Numbered from the stretch's first letter, positions 25,496 through 37,117 are shown. The stretch is 64,000 nt of DNA from Pedobacter foliorum (GCF_013266735.1 NZ_JABSNU010000006.1:248001-312000), one strand, 5' to 3'. The notes: generated by a model not told the origin, from the letters alone. Numbers and translations are program-made.

Positions 25496-26224
25496 TTAAA
25501 AATCTAAAGGACCTAATCTTCTCATATTTTTCATAATAAGAAATTGCCTATGTCTTATATACTGAGTAGCTTTTTTAGGTGTCCACCTTCTCGGATTAGG
25601 GAAACAGGCTGCAATTAAAGCTGCCTGGGACTTAGTTAGCTTACTACAGGATTTACCAAAATATGATTGAGCTGCTGCTTCGGCTCCATAAATGCCATCT
25701 CCCATTTCAATTACATTTAAGTATACTTCCAGTATTCTTTCTTTGCTCCAAAGCATTTCAATTAATAAAGTAAAATAAGCTTCAAACCCTTTACGTACCC
25801 AGGAGCGACCCGGCCACAGGAATACATTTTTGGCAGTTTGCTGCGAAATTGTACTTCCACCCTTTATCTTTTTACCTTTCTGGTTGGTAGCAAAAGCTTT
25901 CTCTATTGCTTTTAAATCGAATCCAATATGTTTGAGGAATAGTTGATCTTCAGCAGATACGGCTGCGCGTTTCATATTATCCGAAATATCTTCGAAATCG
26001 ACCCATTTTTTCTCCATTTTAAATGGCTTATCATCAGAGCTACGCTCTATATTTCTTTGGATCATGAGCAGCGTAATTGGAGGATTAACAAATCTGTAAA
26101 TCAACACCCAAAGTACTGTGACCATTAAAAACCAAAGAAACACTTTAGTAACAATATTTGTGATTTTTTTAAGAAGGGGAGATTTTGAGTTTGTTTTACC
26201 GGTTGCCGGTTTGCGCTTTGCCAT
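25496..26224 (-). CDS. mtgA: Monofunctional peptidoglycan glycosyltransferase
   Basis: Polymerises lipid II into glycan strands at the inner membrane. 242 residues: a basic start, one membrane helix (about 27-45), then a GT51 domain. The catalytic Glu92 is in SAEDQLFLKHIGFD, and KGGSTISQQTAKNVFLWPGR is the second conserved motif. ERILEVYLNVIEMGDGIYGA and AALIAACFPNPRRW complete the family signature. There is no transpeptidase domain, as expected for MtgA. It is preceded by a strong terminator and followed by the sigma factor gene on the same strand. Confidence 0.95.
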   Translation of the reverse strand: MAKRKPATGKTNSKSPLLKKITNIVTKVFLWFLMVTVLWVLIYRFVNPPITLLMIQRNIERSSDDKPFKMEKKWVDFEDISDNMKRAAVSAEDQLFLKHIGFDLKAIEKAFATNQKGKKIKGGSTISQQTAKNVFLWPGRSWVRKGFEAYFTLLIEMLWSKERILEVYLNVIEMGDGIYGAEAAAQSYFGKSCSKLTKSQAALIAACFPNPRRWTPKKATQYIRHRQFLIMKNMRRLGPLDF

Positions 26225-26281
26225 CAGTCAAAGGTAAGGCAAAGGCCGATAATTTTAAAACCTGCTTACAAGATTATATGC

Positions 26282-26315
26282 AAAAAAAAAGCGTCCCGAA
26301 ATGGGGACGCTTTTT
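26282..26315. terminator. Terminator of the rpsF-rpsR-rplI operon
   Basis: AAAAGCGTCCC and GGGGACGCTTTT form a 7-bp GC-rich core extended by A-T pairs, with T-runs in both directions. On the minus strand it lies 21 bases past the rplI stop. Confidence 0.85.
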
Positions 26316-26335
26316 AATATCCAGAAGATAGATGA

Positions 26336-26779
26336 TTACTCAGCTACAACCGCGAAAGGAACTTTAACTTTCACTTCTTTGTGTAAGTTTAAGTTGGCAA
26401 CATATTCACCAACAAATTTAGGCTCAGTTTCGAAAGTGATACGGCGACGGTCAACATCAAAACCTTGTTGTTTTAATGCATCAGCAATCATAATGGTATT
26501 TACTGCACCAAAAATCTTACCTGTTTCACCAGCTTTAGCACCGATAGATAACTTAACGTCAGTTAAACGTTGAGCAATACCTTCAGCATCTTTCTTAATT
26601 TTATCTTGTTTAAAAGCAGCTTGCTTTAAGTTTTCTGCTAATACTTTTTTAGCTGAAGGAGTAGCTAACTGTCCAAATCCTTGAGGGATTAGGTAGTTAC
26701 GGCCATATCCTGGCTTTACAGAAACGATATCATCTTTTTCCCCTAGGGATTTGATATCTTGTTTTAAAATAATTTCCAT
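26336..26779 (-). CDS. rplI: Ribosomal protein bL9
   Basis: 147-residue large-subunit protein binding 23S rRNA near the L1 stalk. The N-terminal domain MEIILKQDIKSLGEKDDIVSVKPGYGRNYLIPQG carries the family's signature (G-Y-x-R-N-[YF]-L-[IV]-P-x-G). A long helix links it to the C-terminal domain (KIFGAVNTIMIADALKQQGF). Length is normal. It is last in an operon with rpsR (10 bases upstream) and rpsF. Confidence 0.98.
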   Translation of the reverse strand: MEIILKQDIKSLGEKDDIVSVKPGYGRNYLIPQGFGQLATPSAKKVLAENLKQAAFKQDKIKKDAEGIAQRLTDVKLSIGAKAGETGKIFGAVNTIMIADALKQQGFDVDRRRITFETEPKFVGEYVANLNLHKEVKVKVPFAVVAE

Positions 26780-26789
26780 CTCTCAGCTC

Positions 26790-27053
26790 CTATTTTAATT
26801 GGTCAGCAACGAAAGGCAACAAACCGATATGGCGAGCACGTTTTACCGCTTGAGCCACTTTACGTTGAAACTTCAATGAAGTACCGGTTAAACGGCGAGG
26901 TAAAAGTTTACCTTGATCATTGATGAATTTCAATAAAAAGTTTGCGTCTTTATAATCAATATATTTAATCCCGTTTTTTCTGAAACGGCAATATTTTTTT
27001 CTGTTATCGTCCACTTTTGGAGCGGTAACATATTGTATTTGATCTTTAGCCAT
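26790..27053 (-). CDS. rpsR: Ribosomal protein bS18
   Basis: 87-residue small-subunit protein that pairs with bS6 on the platform of the 30S subunit. The bS18 motif is visible as [20 protein letters not shown], followed by [10 protein letters not shown]-like residues ([20 protein letters not shown]) and ARHIGLLPF at the end. A single Cys remains, so there is no zinc site. Its ATG directly abuts or overlaps the rpsF stop at 27053, consistent with tight coupling of partner proteins. Confidence 0.98.
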   Translation of the reverse strand: MAKDQIQYVTAPKVDDNRKKYCRFRKNGIKYIDYKDANFLLKFINDQGKLLPRRLTGTSLKFQRKVAQAVKRARHIGLLPFVADQLK

Positions 27054-27412
27054 TATCCTGCAACCTCCTGTTTAGGTTTTTTGTTAAAAGCACCACTGCG
27101 TTTCTTTTCGTTATAAGCAACCGCGTGACGGTCTAATCTTATAGTTAAGAAACGTAGAACACGCTCATCGCGCTTAAGCTCTAACTCCAACTTGTTAATT
27201 AATTCACCTGAAGATTTGTACTCTGTAAGGTGGAAAAATCCGCTTGCTTTTTTTTCAATCGGATACGCTAATTTTCTCAAACCCCAATTGTCCTCTTGAA
27301 CAATTTCGGCACCGCTGTCAGCAATGATTTTGCTAAATTTGGCAATAGCCTCTTTTGCAACTTCTTCTGACAACAACGGGGTTAGAACGATAACAGTTTC
27401 GTACTGATTCAT
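27053..27412 (-). CDS. rpsF: Ribosomal protein bS6
   Basis: 119-residue 30S subunit protein, partner of bS18. The start [17 protein letters not shown] and the central [20 protein letters not shown] match bS6. The family landmark near the end is [21 protein letters not shown] basic C-terminal tail follows. It is first in the rpsF-rpsR-rplI operon and has a very good promoter 49-78 bases upstream. Many bacteria autoregulate this operon through an S6:S18-binding leader, but the leader here is only about 40 bases. Confidence 0.98.
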   Translation of the reverse strand: MNQYETVIVLTPLLSEEVAKEAIAKFSKIIADSGAEIVQEDNWGLRKLAYPIEKKASGFFHLTEYKSSGELINKLELELKRDERVLRFLTIRLDRHAVAYNEKKRSGAFNKKPKQEVAG

Positions 27413-27460
27413 TGTTATTATTTGTTTTTAATTTAATCCACGTCTTTTAATACGGGGTTG

Positions 27461-27490
27461 CAAATCTAGGAATAAAATTCTATAAATCAA
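27461..27490 (-). promoter_or_regulatory. Promoter of rpsF operon (TTG-N19-TAGATTTG)
   Basis: On the minus strand TTG (27490-27488), 19 bases, then TAGATTTG (27468-27461), a perfect match to the Bacteroidota -33/-7 promoter with ideal spacing. It fits tightly between the stop of the preceding gene and rpsF; transcription should start near 27455. Confidence 0.8.
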
Positions 27491-27495
27491 AACCC

Positions 27496-28725
27496 TTAAT
27501 GCTTACCGAACAAGTAATTAACACCAACCTTGTACCTTTGCATAGTAACACTGTAAAAAGTATAATTAGTTATTGCCGCTGAACCAATATAACCTAGCGA
27601 AATTTCGATCTTTTTATTTAAGACAACACCTGCCGTTCCCTGATAGGAAAAATTAAAGTTCTGCATGTCTACAAAATCCTTTGTTACGTCCATACGCATT
27701 TTAAAAGGATTGTATACAGCGGTCTCATTATTGCTATAACTCGAAAGATTTAAAGAAAAACCGATTCCACCGAAAACTTTAATACGATTAGAATTATAGA
27801 AATTATAAATCACTTGTGGTGTTGCTGCAACTGATAATTGGTCAAAAGAATGTCGTTGTACCGAGCTGCTTATTTCATTCTTGCTCATCAATAACGAAAG
27901 TTCAACTCTATAGATCAATTTGCCTATTGAAGGATTTGAAAAAAAATCAATTCCTGTAGTGATTAATGGCATGTAGGAGGTTTTACTTTTTGCATCAGAT
28001 CCTGCAAGTAAATGACCACCATTATAGCGCGCTTGACTAATATTTAAACCAGTACCTGCAAAAAACCTGGAAGCAGGAAATTTTGACTTAACGGGCTGCT
28101 CGTCATTTATCTTATAAATAACCTTTAAGAGATCTTTATCTCCATAATTAACCCTTAAGAGAATTCTTTCGTCTAAAAGATCAGGAACAATAAATAATCT
28201 CATTTTTGACCTTAATTGTCGAACATAAACATTCTCTGTAAGCATCCTACCCGGCTGATCTGGCTTGAAATAAAAATTACGAACAAGCTCAACAGGCTTA
28301 ACTTCATTCTTATCCATAATATAATACCTCTTCTTTATATCATCCTTGTAGGAAAACAAGGTAACGTTTTTACCACGATTCAACACTTTAAGCAATACAG
28401 TATCAATCCTAAAAGATGAGTCTCGGCCAACTAAAATATTAGACAACTCTTCGCGACTAGTACTAACTGAAACAATGTATCTTTCATACTTTTCTAGACT
28501 ATCAATTGAGTAGGCTGTGCATTCATCAATAGTAAGAGTTCGTGGCTTACTTTCAGGATTGTCTTTAAATTTAATTGAGCTTGGATTCAAGGCAGACTCC
28601 TTATAGTCTATATATCCTCTTAAAGTATCTTTTGAATTAGTAACCACATATCCTTTTTGAAAATTTGATTGAGCAACCGACAAAAAAGGAAGTACCCAAA
28701 AAAGGGCTAACAGTGAGCGTTTCAT
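27496..28725 (-). CDS. Exported protein with C-terminal outer-membrane barrel-like region, tandem paralogue A
   Basis: 409 residues from the ATG at 28725, which opens a clean signal peptide (MKRSLLALFWVLPFLSVAQ); a longer start is rejected by comparison with the neighbour. It begins SNFQKGYVVTNSKDTLRGYI, an N-terminal domain that recurs in the paralogue encoded just upstream. The C-terminal 180 residues alternate polar and hydrophobic residues in short strands (KIEISLGYIGSAAITNYTFY) and end in KVGVNYLFGKH, as in a small outer-membrane barrel. Function is not known. It is 75 bases downstream of its paralogue and may be co-transcribed. Confidence 0.75.
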   Translation of the reverse strand: MKRSLLALFWVLPFLSVAQSNFQKGYVVTNSKDTLRGYIDYKESALNPSSIKFKDNPESKPRTLTIDECTAYSIDSLEKYERYIVSVSTSREELSNILVGRDSSFRIDTVLLKVLNRGKNVTLFSYKDDIKKRYYIMDKNEVKPVELVRNFYFKPDQPGRMLTENVYVRQLRSKMRLFIVPDLLDERILLRVNYGDKDLLKVIYKINDEQPVKSKFPASRFFAGTGLNISQARYNGGHLLAGSDAKSKTSYMPLITTGIDFFSNPSIGKLIYRVELSLLMSKNEISSSVQRHSFDQLSVAATPQVIYNFYNSNRIKVFGGIGFSLNLSSYSNNETAVYNPFKMRMDVTKDFVDMQNFNFSYQGTAGVVLNKKIEISLGYIGSAAITNYTFYSVTMQRYKVGVNYLFGKH

Positions 28726-28800
28726 ATAACTATTTTGATTTTTGCACAAAACTAAAAATAAATTCAATTATAAATATCTTATCGATAAATCAGCTTGTCT

Positions 28801-30015
28801 TTACTTAAACAAATAATGAACTCCGAATGTAAAACGGCTAACCGAAACCCTAAATGTCTGATAATCTGTAGTTGTTGAATTTACATAATAACCAGCTGAA
28901 AGTTCTACCTTCTTATTCACAACAAAACCAGCAGTAATTTTTGGCAAGAAACTAATCACATTAAAATCTACCTCGCTCTTTTTTGGGACAGCACCATGAT
29001 CCAGAGTAGACATTACATTGTTGCTATAACTTGATACATTAGCTGATATCCCTGCTCCTGCATAAAACTTAATCATTTGGCTGTTGTAAATATTGTATAT
29101 GATCTGAGGAGATAATCCAAAAGTAAGCTCATCAAAAGAATGCTTTAAATTACTGCTCTTCTTATAGATCTCATTTTTGCTCATAAATAAAGTTGCATTA
29201 ACTCTATACACCATTTTACCAATCAGTGGCTTTGGAATATAATCTACCCCAACTATTACTATCGGGTTATTTGATTTTTTAGCCACAGCCGTGGCGTTTG
29301 CCAACGGGTGGCTCCCTTTATATACAAAAGAGGTTAAACTCAGTCCTGCGCCTATAAAAAATCTGGTATCTTTCACCGTAAATTCTCTAGCTGACTGATT
29401 ATTTATTTTAGACACAACCTTAATTAAGTCGTTTGCATTATACTTTGCCCATTCTAATTTTACATCCTTAAGTGTCAGATTCTTCTGATACTTCTGCATC
29501 AACTGGTATAATTGAACTTGAAATTTATTCTCGGTCTTGGCCAACCCCGGGGCCGTATAAAAAATGTTTCTAATTAGTTCCAATGGAACAGGATCTTCTT
29601 TCGATTGAATGTAAAACCTAGTCTTAACATCATCTCTGTACATAAACAAGGTCGCATTTTCTCCTGATTGCAATATTCTTAGAAATACTATATCATTTTT
29701 TGCTGAAGTATCCCTTCCGGTTGATATTCTATTTAGATCATCTTTACTCATGCTTATATTGACAGTTTCCCGCCGATATGAATAAAAATTCTCGACAACA
29801 TAGGCCTTGCAATCCTTTAAAGGAAATACTTGGGTTTTATCATCTAAGGATGACCTGAAATATACCGCAATTGGATTTTCAGATTCTTCCTTAAAACTAA
29901 TGAAGCCCCGAAGGGTATCTTGTGCGTTGGTTATCAAATAGCCGCTACGGTAACTGGTTTGGGCAATAGACAGGAATGGAATAACCCAAAAGAGGATTAA
30001 AAGAGAGCGTTTCAT
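28801..30015 (-). CDS. Exported protein with C-terminal outer-membrane barrel-like region, tandem paralogue B
   Basis: 404 residues with a signal peptide (MKRSLLILFWVIPFLSIAQ) nearly identical to that of the gene at 27496-28725. The mature start TSYRSGYLITNAQDTLRGFI also matches. The two share the same plan throughout: the N-terminal domain, FLRILQSGENATLFMYRDDVK, then strands such as KVELSAGYYVNSTTTDYQTF and a barrel-like end RFTFGVHYLFK. Overall they look clearly homologous but diverged, so the duplication is not recent. Its start is divergent from dnaX. Role unknown; a surface or envelope adhesin or sensor is possible but unproven. Confidence 0.75.
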   Translation of the reverse strand: MKRSLLILFWVIPFLSIAQTSYRSGYLITNAQDTLRGFISFKEESENPIAVYFRSSLDDKTQVFPLKDCKAYVVENFYSYRRETVNISMSKDDLNRISTGRDTSAKNDIVFLRILQSGENATLFMYRDDVKTRFYIQSKEDPVPLELIRNIFYTAPGLAKTENKFQVQLYQLMQKYQKNLTLKDVKLEWAKYNANDLIKVVSKINNQSAREFTVKDTRFFIGAGLSLTSFVYKGSHPLANATAVAKKSNNPIVIVGVDYIPKPLIGKMVYRVNATLFMSKNEIYKKSSNLKHSFDELTFGLSPQIIYNIYNSQMIKFYAGAGISANVSSYSNNVMSTLDHGAVPKKSEVDFNVISFLPKITAGFVVNKKVELSAGYYVNSTTTDYQTFRVSVSRFTFGVHYLFK

Positions 30016-30118
30016 ACGTTTATATTTTTGTTAGCCGTAAACATAAATATAAATTCAGACATTTTATTTTCCCACATTCCTATACAGCTCCGTAAAAAAT
30101 TTCTAATTTCGTTGGCGA

Positions 30119-31936
30119 ATGGAAAATTTTATAGTATCAGCCCGTAAGTACCGTCCGGCAACGTTTGAAACCGTTGTTGGCCAGCACCATATTACAGGTA
30201 CGCTAAAAAATGCCATTAAAAACAATCAACTGGCTCAAGCATTTTTATTTTGTGGGCCAAGGGGTGTAGGTAAAACTACCTGTGCACGTATCCTGGCTAA
30301 AACTATTAACTGTACTAATTTAACTGAAGATCAGGAAGCTTGCGGAACATGTGATTCATGTGTTTCATTTCAAACCGGTCACTCTTTTAATTTTCATGAA
30401 CTTGATGCTGCCTCAAACAACTCAGTTGATGATATCCGCAGTTTAATTGAACAGGTTCGTATCCCGCCACAGGCAGGAAAATATAAAATCTACATTATAG
30501 ATGAGGTGCACATGCTTTCTGCTAATGCATTTAATGCGTTTCTAAAAACGCTTGAAGAACCACCATCTTATGCTATTTTTATATTAGCTACTACAGAAAA
30601 GCATAAAATACTACCTACTATTCTATCAAGATGTCAGATTTTTGATTTCAACAGAATACAGGTCGACGATATCTCTGGCCATCTGAATAAGATTGCACAG
30701 CGTGAAAACATTTCAGTAGAAGCTGATGGATTACACATTATAGCTCAAAAGGCTGATGGTGGTTTAAGGGACGCACTTTCAATGTTCGATCAGATTGTAA
30801 GTTATACCAATAAGAACTTAACCTACAAATCGGTAATCGACAACCTGAATATTCTTGATTACGATTATTATTTTAAGCTTACTCAAAATCTGACAAGTGG
30901 AGATGTGAGTAATGCACTAATCTTATTTGACGAGATTTTAAATAATGGTTTTGATGGCAACAATTTCATCAATGGCTTAGCAGGTCACCTTCGTAACCTA
31001 TTGGTAGCCAAAGATCCGCAAACTACAAAACTATTAGAGGTAAGTGAGAACATTAAACAGAAATACATTACGCAAAGTCAACAAACACCTGTTTCTTTTA
31101 TACTTACAGCGTTAAATCTTGCCAATCAGTGCGATCTTAATTATAAGAACAGCAAAAACCAACGATTGCAGGTAGAACTGGCTCTAATAAAAATGTGCCA
31201 CATACCTTCGGTACTTCAACTAGCCCAGCTGCCTAACAATTCCGCCACTGACATAGATCAGATTAAAAAAAAAACTAATGTAAGTTCTGTTGTTCCTGCA
31301 AATACACCACCAGCAGAAGTACAAAATAAGGCACCAGAGACTACTCCAATACCTGAAGTAACGAAGCAACTACAACAGGATTCAACACCTTTACCTTCAA
31401 TTCCGGTAGCAAAAACGACTAGTCCTCCACCATCTACCAAGATCGCACTAAAGCCTCTTGCCGACAGTAAAAAAATTGCAACATTAATTCCGTCGTTAAA
31501 TGATATTGGACGTACAGAAGAAAGCGAAGAAGGTGATGAGCCAAAGTACATTAGCGGAGATGCAAGAGAAGCTTTTACATACGAGCAGCTGTTTACACTC
31601 TGGACTCAATATGCGAACAAAGCAAAAGATGATGGCAAGATCAATATATACACCTTGCTTAGTAGCTCAGATCCAATACTAGACTCTCCGGAGGAAATTA
31701 CGGTACATGTAGAGCACAAGCTACAGGAAGCTTTATTGCAAGAAGAAATGATAGATTTTCTAAATTTCTTAAGACCAAACTTGAGAAACTTTAATCTTTC
31801 AATTAAGGCCAAACAAGTGGAAAGGACAGTGGTTAACAGACTCTATACCAATAAAGAAAAGTACGAGTATCTGATTGAGAAAAACCCTAAGCTAGAAGAA
31901 ATGCGTAAACGTTTCAACCTAGACGTTAATTCCTAG
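30119..31936 (+). CDS. dnaX: DNA polymerase III subunit gamma/tau
   Basis: The clamp-loader ATPase that opens the sliding clamp and joins replisome parts. 605 residues: AAA+ domain I with Walker A GPRGVGKTT (about 48-56), the zinc module C-x-C pattern (EACGTCDSC), Walker B IDEVHMLS, and sensor 1 LATTEKHKILPTILSRCQ. Domains II-III continue to about residue 370, followed by a Pro/Thr-rich linker (about 387-460) and a C-terminal tau region. At codons 383-386 lies a run of ten A's; slippage by one base in either direction gives an immediate stop, predicting a gamma form of 386-387 residues. It is convergent with the acidic protein gene, overlapping by 11 bases. Confidence 0.97.
   Translation: MENFIVSARKYRPATFETVVGQHHITGTLKNAIKNNQLAQAFLFCGPRGVGKTTCARILAKTINCTNLTEDQEACGTCDSCVSFQTGHSFNFHELDAASNNSVDDIRSLIEQVRIPPQAGKYKIYIIDEVHMLSANAFNAFLKTLEEPPSYAIFILATTEKHKILPTILSRCQIFDFNRIQVDDISGHLNKIAQRENISVEADGLHIIAQKADGGLRDALSMFDQIVSYTNKNLTYKSVIDNLNILDYDYYFKLTQNLTSGDVSNALILFDEILNNGFDGNNFINGLAGHLRNLLVAKDPQTTKLLEVSENIKQKYITQSQQTPVSFILTALNLANQCDLNYKNSKNQRLQVELALIKMCHIPSVLQLAQLPNNSATDIDQIKKKTNVSSVVPANTPPAEVQNKAPETTPIPEVTKQLQQDSTPLPSIPVAKTTSPPPSTKIALKPLADSKKIATLIPSLNDIGRTEESEEGDEPKYISGDAREAFTYEQLFTLWTQYANKAKDDGKINIYTLLSSSDPILDSPEEITVHVEHKLQEALLQEEMIDFLNFLRPNLRNFNLSIKAKQVERTVVNRLYTNKEKYEYLIEKNPKLEEMRKRFNLDVNS
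31265..31274 (+). promoter_or_regulatory. A10 slippery run in dnaX, predicted gamma/tau switch
   Basis: Ten A's follow ATT (Ile382). In frame they read Lys-Lys-Lys-Thr and continue to tau. One extra A gives Lys-Lys-Lys-Asn-stop; one A fewer gives Lys-Lys-Lys-Leu-Met-stop. The site lies at the border between the clamp-loader core and the linker, just where gamma forms end in other bacteria. Thermus uses transcriptional slippage on A9 in dnaX, and E. coli uses ribosomal -1 frameshifting. Confidence 0.7.
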
Positions 31937-32363
31937 AAGGTTTCCCTGGCGGCGGTGTATCATTAACAGGGTATCCCTCTTCATCCAAATCATCACGATC
32001 ATCTTCAGGAGTACGTGCCAACAACTGATCTTCCGGTTCTAGTTCAAGACTCTCTAAAGTATCAATATGCATAGCTGCACTTTCAAGATTTTCTCCTATT
32101 TGTTTATCTTCATCATAAGCAGATCCATTATATGGATTTGCCTCATCGTATGTCGAAATACTATCCTCACCATTTGGAGCAGAAGTATCATAAGGAAGTG
32201 GATGATCATACTCACTATCCTCACCTCTTACATCAAATTCAAAACTATTTCGGTTCTTATCGTATGACAAATTATCAAAATCTTTAGTTTCTCCTAACTC
32301 AGTAGGATGAAGTTTGTCGAGTGCTTTTCTATCTCCTGGAACATTGTTTTGGTCTGCGCTCAT
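31926..32363 (-). CDS. Unknown acidic, probably disordered protein (145 aa)
   Basis: 145 residues, strongly rich in Asp, Glu, Asn, Pro and Tyr, with no hydrophobic core, signal peptide or membrane helix. Segments such as ELEPEDQLLARTPEDDRDDL and EEGYPVNDTPPPGKPSRN look disordered. The open frame over its whole length and a good ATG at 32363 support a real gene. Its last codons overlap the end of dnaX on the other strand. Function unknown; I see no motif to rest a guess on. Confidence 0.6.
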   Translation of the reverse strand: MSADQNNVPGDRKALDKLHPTELGETKDFDNLSYDKNRNSFEFDVRGEDSEYDHPLPYDTSAPNGEDSISTYDEANPYNGSAYDEDKQIGENLESAAMHIDTLESLELEPEDQLLARTPEDDRDDLDEEGYPVNDTPPPGKPSRN

Positions 32364-32480
32364 AATGGTAATTTTTAAATAAACTTAGATAAAATTGTTT
32401 TTATATACAATAAGGCTTTCATAGACATGATGTGTAATTACAACCTCAAAAAACATAGAATTGTTTTCGGTTTTTAAATG

Positions 32481-32523
32481 AAAAAAAGAGGCCTGCTTGC
32501 AGATGCAAACAGACCTCTTTTTT
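32481..32523 (-). terminator. Terminator after icd
   Basis: AAAGAGGCCTG and CAGACCTCTTT form an 11-bp stem (one G-T pair) around a 14-base loop, flanked by an A-run and a T-run. On the minus strand it lies 14 bases after the icd stop. It may work both ways. Confidence 0.75.
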
Positions 32524-32536
32524 AACCTTTTCTATC

Positions 32537-34821
<2,285 letters not shown>

Positions 34822-34952
34822 TCTATTAAAATCGCCTAAAGATATAATAAACAGATGAATTTCATGGTGTTTATTTTGTCACATCGACCTTACTTATTGA
34901 CTAAACATTGTGCTAAAACTAATGATGTCCTATTATTTTTGCCATTAAATTT

Positions 34953-34960
34953 TAGCTTTG
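34953..34960 (+). promoter_or_regulatory. -7 box of the TonB receptor gene
   Basis: TAGCTTTG, a full match to TAnnTTTG, ends seven bases before the ATG at 34968, so the transcript has little or no leader. Confidence 0.55.
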
Positions 34961-34967
34961 TTAAAGA

Positions 34968-37040
34968 ATGAAAATATTTTTAACAGGCCTGATAGTACTT
35001 GCAGGAATTACAGCTTCAGCCCAGACACAACAAGATTCAACCAGAAGGTTAAACGAGGTTACTATAAGACCTTATTTTTCTAATCAATCTTTAATCAGAT
35101 CCACTGGATCAATTGGCCTTATCGACAGTACAATACTTGATAGGCAATTGGGCAATTCTTTTGTATCAGCGCTAAATACTGTTGCCGGAGTTAGAATGGA
35201 AGAACGTTCTCCTGGAAGTTACCGATTATCTATAAGGGGCAGCTTATTAAGATCTCCCTTTGGAATAAGAAATATAAAAATATATCTGGACGATTTCCCT
35301 TTAACTGATGCAGGAGGAAATAGTTACCTAAATGCTTTAGATGTTGCCAGCGCAAGCCAGATACAGATTTTAAAGGGGCCTCAGAGTAGCATTTATGGCG
35401 CTAACTCGGGAGGTGTTGTTTTAATACAACCACAGGGCTCCAATGCTATAACAAATAATAACTCGATAGCACTAAAGCTTGAGGGAGGATCTTTTGGTTC
35501 TTTTCATCAAAATGCTGTATTACAACATCAAGCTGAAAAATATAGCTTAAACATCACTCAAGCTTATCAGCGAAGTGATGGCTATCGTGATCACAGTGGC
35601 ATGGAACGTAAATATTTCCAAGCTCTTCAAAAATGGGACTATACTAAAACTGCCAGTTTAAAAGCCCTGCTATTTTATTCTGATTTACATTACAATACCC
35701 CAGGCGGACTAACGGCAGAACAGTATTTACAGAACCCATCATCATCTCGCCCTGCGGCAGGACAAACCAAAAGCGCTATAGATCAAAATGCCGGCATTTA
35801 CAGTAAAACCATATATGGTGGGATTTCGAATAACTGGATCATCAACAGTCATTTTAAACACGTAATTTCCGTATTTTCTTCTTACACGGATTTTAAAAAC
35901 CCATTTATTACTAATTATGAAAAGCGCAAAGAATTTACGCTAGGCCTACGCTCTTATTTGGAATATGCCAGAAGTTCATCTGATGTAGACTGGAAATTTA
36001 ATATCGGACTAGAAAGCATGAAAACAGGTACTGATTTTGACAATTATGATAATAACTTTGGTCAACCAGGTGCAGTTCAAGCTTCGGATAAACTAAATGC
36101 CAATTCAAATTTTGCGTTTGCCCATCTTGGCATCGATATATCTCAAAAGCTATTAATTGAGTTATCAGCAAGCGCAAACTTATATGGCTACAATTACCGA
36201 AGCATTGCTCCGATCGCTATCCCTAAAAAAACAAATAAATTTGACGTACAATTCATGCCAAGGATTGCTTTATCTTATTTATTAGACGATCAATTTTCTC
36301 TAAGATCATCCGTAAGTAAAGGCTACTCTCCACCAAGTCTTTCAGAAGTACGAGCTTCAAATAATGTAATTAATATTGACCTCCAACCTGAATATGGCTG
36401 GAATTATGAAACCGGGGTAAGATATGAAGGTTTAAATAAGAGGCTTTTTGTAGATGTTACCGGATTTTATTACAACCTTAAAAATGCGATTGTAAGGCGA
36501 ACAGTTTTAATAAATGAAAAAGAGGCCGATTATTTTATAAATGCAGGAGGCACAAAGCAATGGGGCCTGGAAAGCTCATTGGCATTTTGGATTATCCGTA
36601 CCAATGGAAATAATTTTATAAGAGGATTACAATTAAGAAATTCATATACCCTAAGTCATTTTAAATTTGACAAGTATATAGATAAGACAAAAGATTTCTC
36701 TGGCAATAACCTTACAGGGGTACCCAAAGTAACAGTTATTAACAGTACAGATGTTCGGTTACCAAAGGGATTCTATTTGTTTTTACAGCACAATTACACC
36801 TCAAGCATCCCATTAAATGACGCTAATACTGTATATGCTAAAAAATACCATTTAGTCCAGGCAAAAGTTGGCAAAAAGAACCTCCGTATAGGTAAAACCC
36901 TCTTCGAAGTTTATGCAGGAGCAGACAATTTGTTAAATGAAAAATACAGTTTGGGCAACGATTTAAATGCTCTGGGCGGCAGGTATTTTAATGCTGCAGC
37001 AACTCGTAACTTTTACGGAGGCTTAACAATATGTTTATAA
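34968..37040 (+). CDS. TonB-dependent outer-membrane receptor
   Basis: 690 residues: a signal peptide (LTGLIVLAGITASAQ), a TonB plug at about 40-155 (LNEVTIRP, then NTVAGVRMEERSPGSYRLSI, and QILKGPQSSIYGANSGGVVL), then a 22-strand barrel. The SusC extra domains (STN, regulatory-like) and a SusD partner are absent, so it is the siderophore/metal/vitamin type. Its barrel has YSPPSLSEVRASN and ends ATRNFYGGLTICL; the last residue is not the usual Phe, though the FYGGLTI strand is. The cargo is unknown: no cobalamin riboswitch is seen upstream. It may share a transcript with the small membrane protein gene downstream. Confidence 0.92.
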   Translation: MKIFLTGLIVLAGITASAQTQQDSTRRLNEVTIRPYFSNQSLIRSTGSIGLIDSTILDRQLGNSFVSALNTVAGVRMEERSPGSYRLSIRGSLLRSPFGIRNIKIYLDDFPLTDAGGNSYLNALDVASASQIQILKGPQSSIYGANSGGVVLIQPQGSNAITNNNSIALKLEGGSFGSFHQNAVLQHQAEKYSLNITQAYQRSDGYRDHSGMERKYFQALQKWDYTKTASLKALLFYSDLHYNTPGGLTAEQYLQNPSSSRPAAGQTKSAIDQNAGIYSKTIYGGISNNWIINSHFKHVISVFSSYTDFKNPFITNYEKRKEFTLGLRSYLEYARSSSDVDWKFNIGLESMKTGTDFDNYDNNFGQPGAVQASDKLNANSNFAFAHLGIDISQKLLIELSASANLYGYNYRSIAPIAIPKKTNKFDVQFMPRIALSYLLDDQFSLRSSVSKGYSPPSLSEVRASNNVINIDLQPEYGWNYETGVRYEGLNKRLFVDVTGFYYNLKNAIVRRTVLINEKEADYFINAGGTKQWGLESSLAFWIIRTNGNNFIRGLQLRNSYTLSHFKFDKYIDKTKDFSGNNLTGVPKVTVINSTDVRLPKGFYLFLQHNYTSSIPLNDANTVYAKKYHLVQAKVGKKNLRIGKTLFEVYAGADNLLNEKYSLGNDLNALGGRYFNAAATRNFYGGLTICL

Positions 37041-37117
37041 CTAGTTAATAACTATTCTTATATCACCTTTTATTTTAAATCAATTGTTCGTAATTTTCTG
37101 TTAGACAATACGAAACA

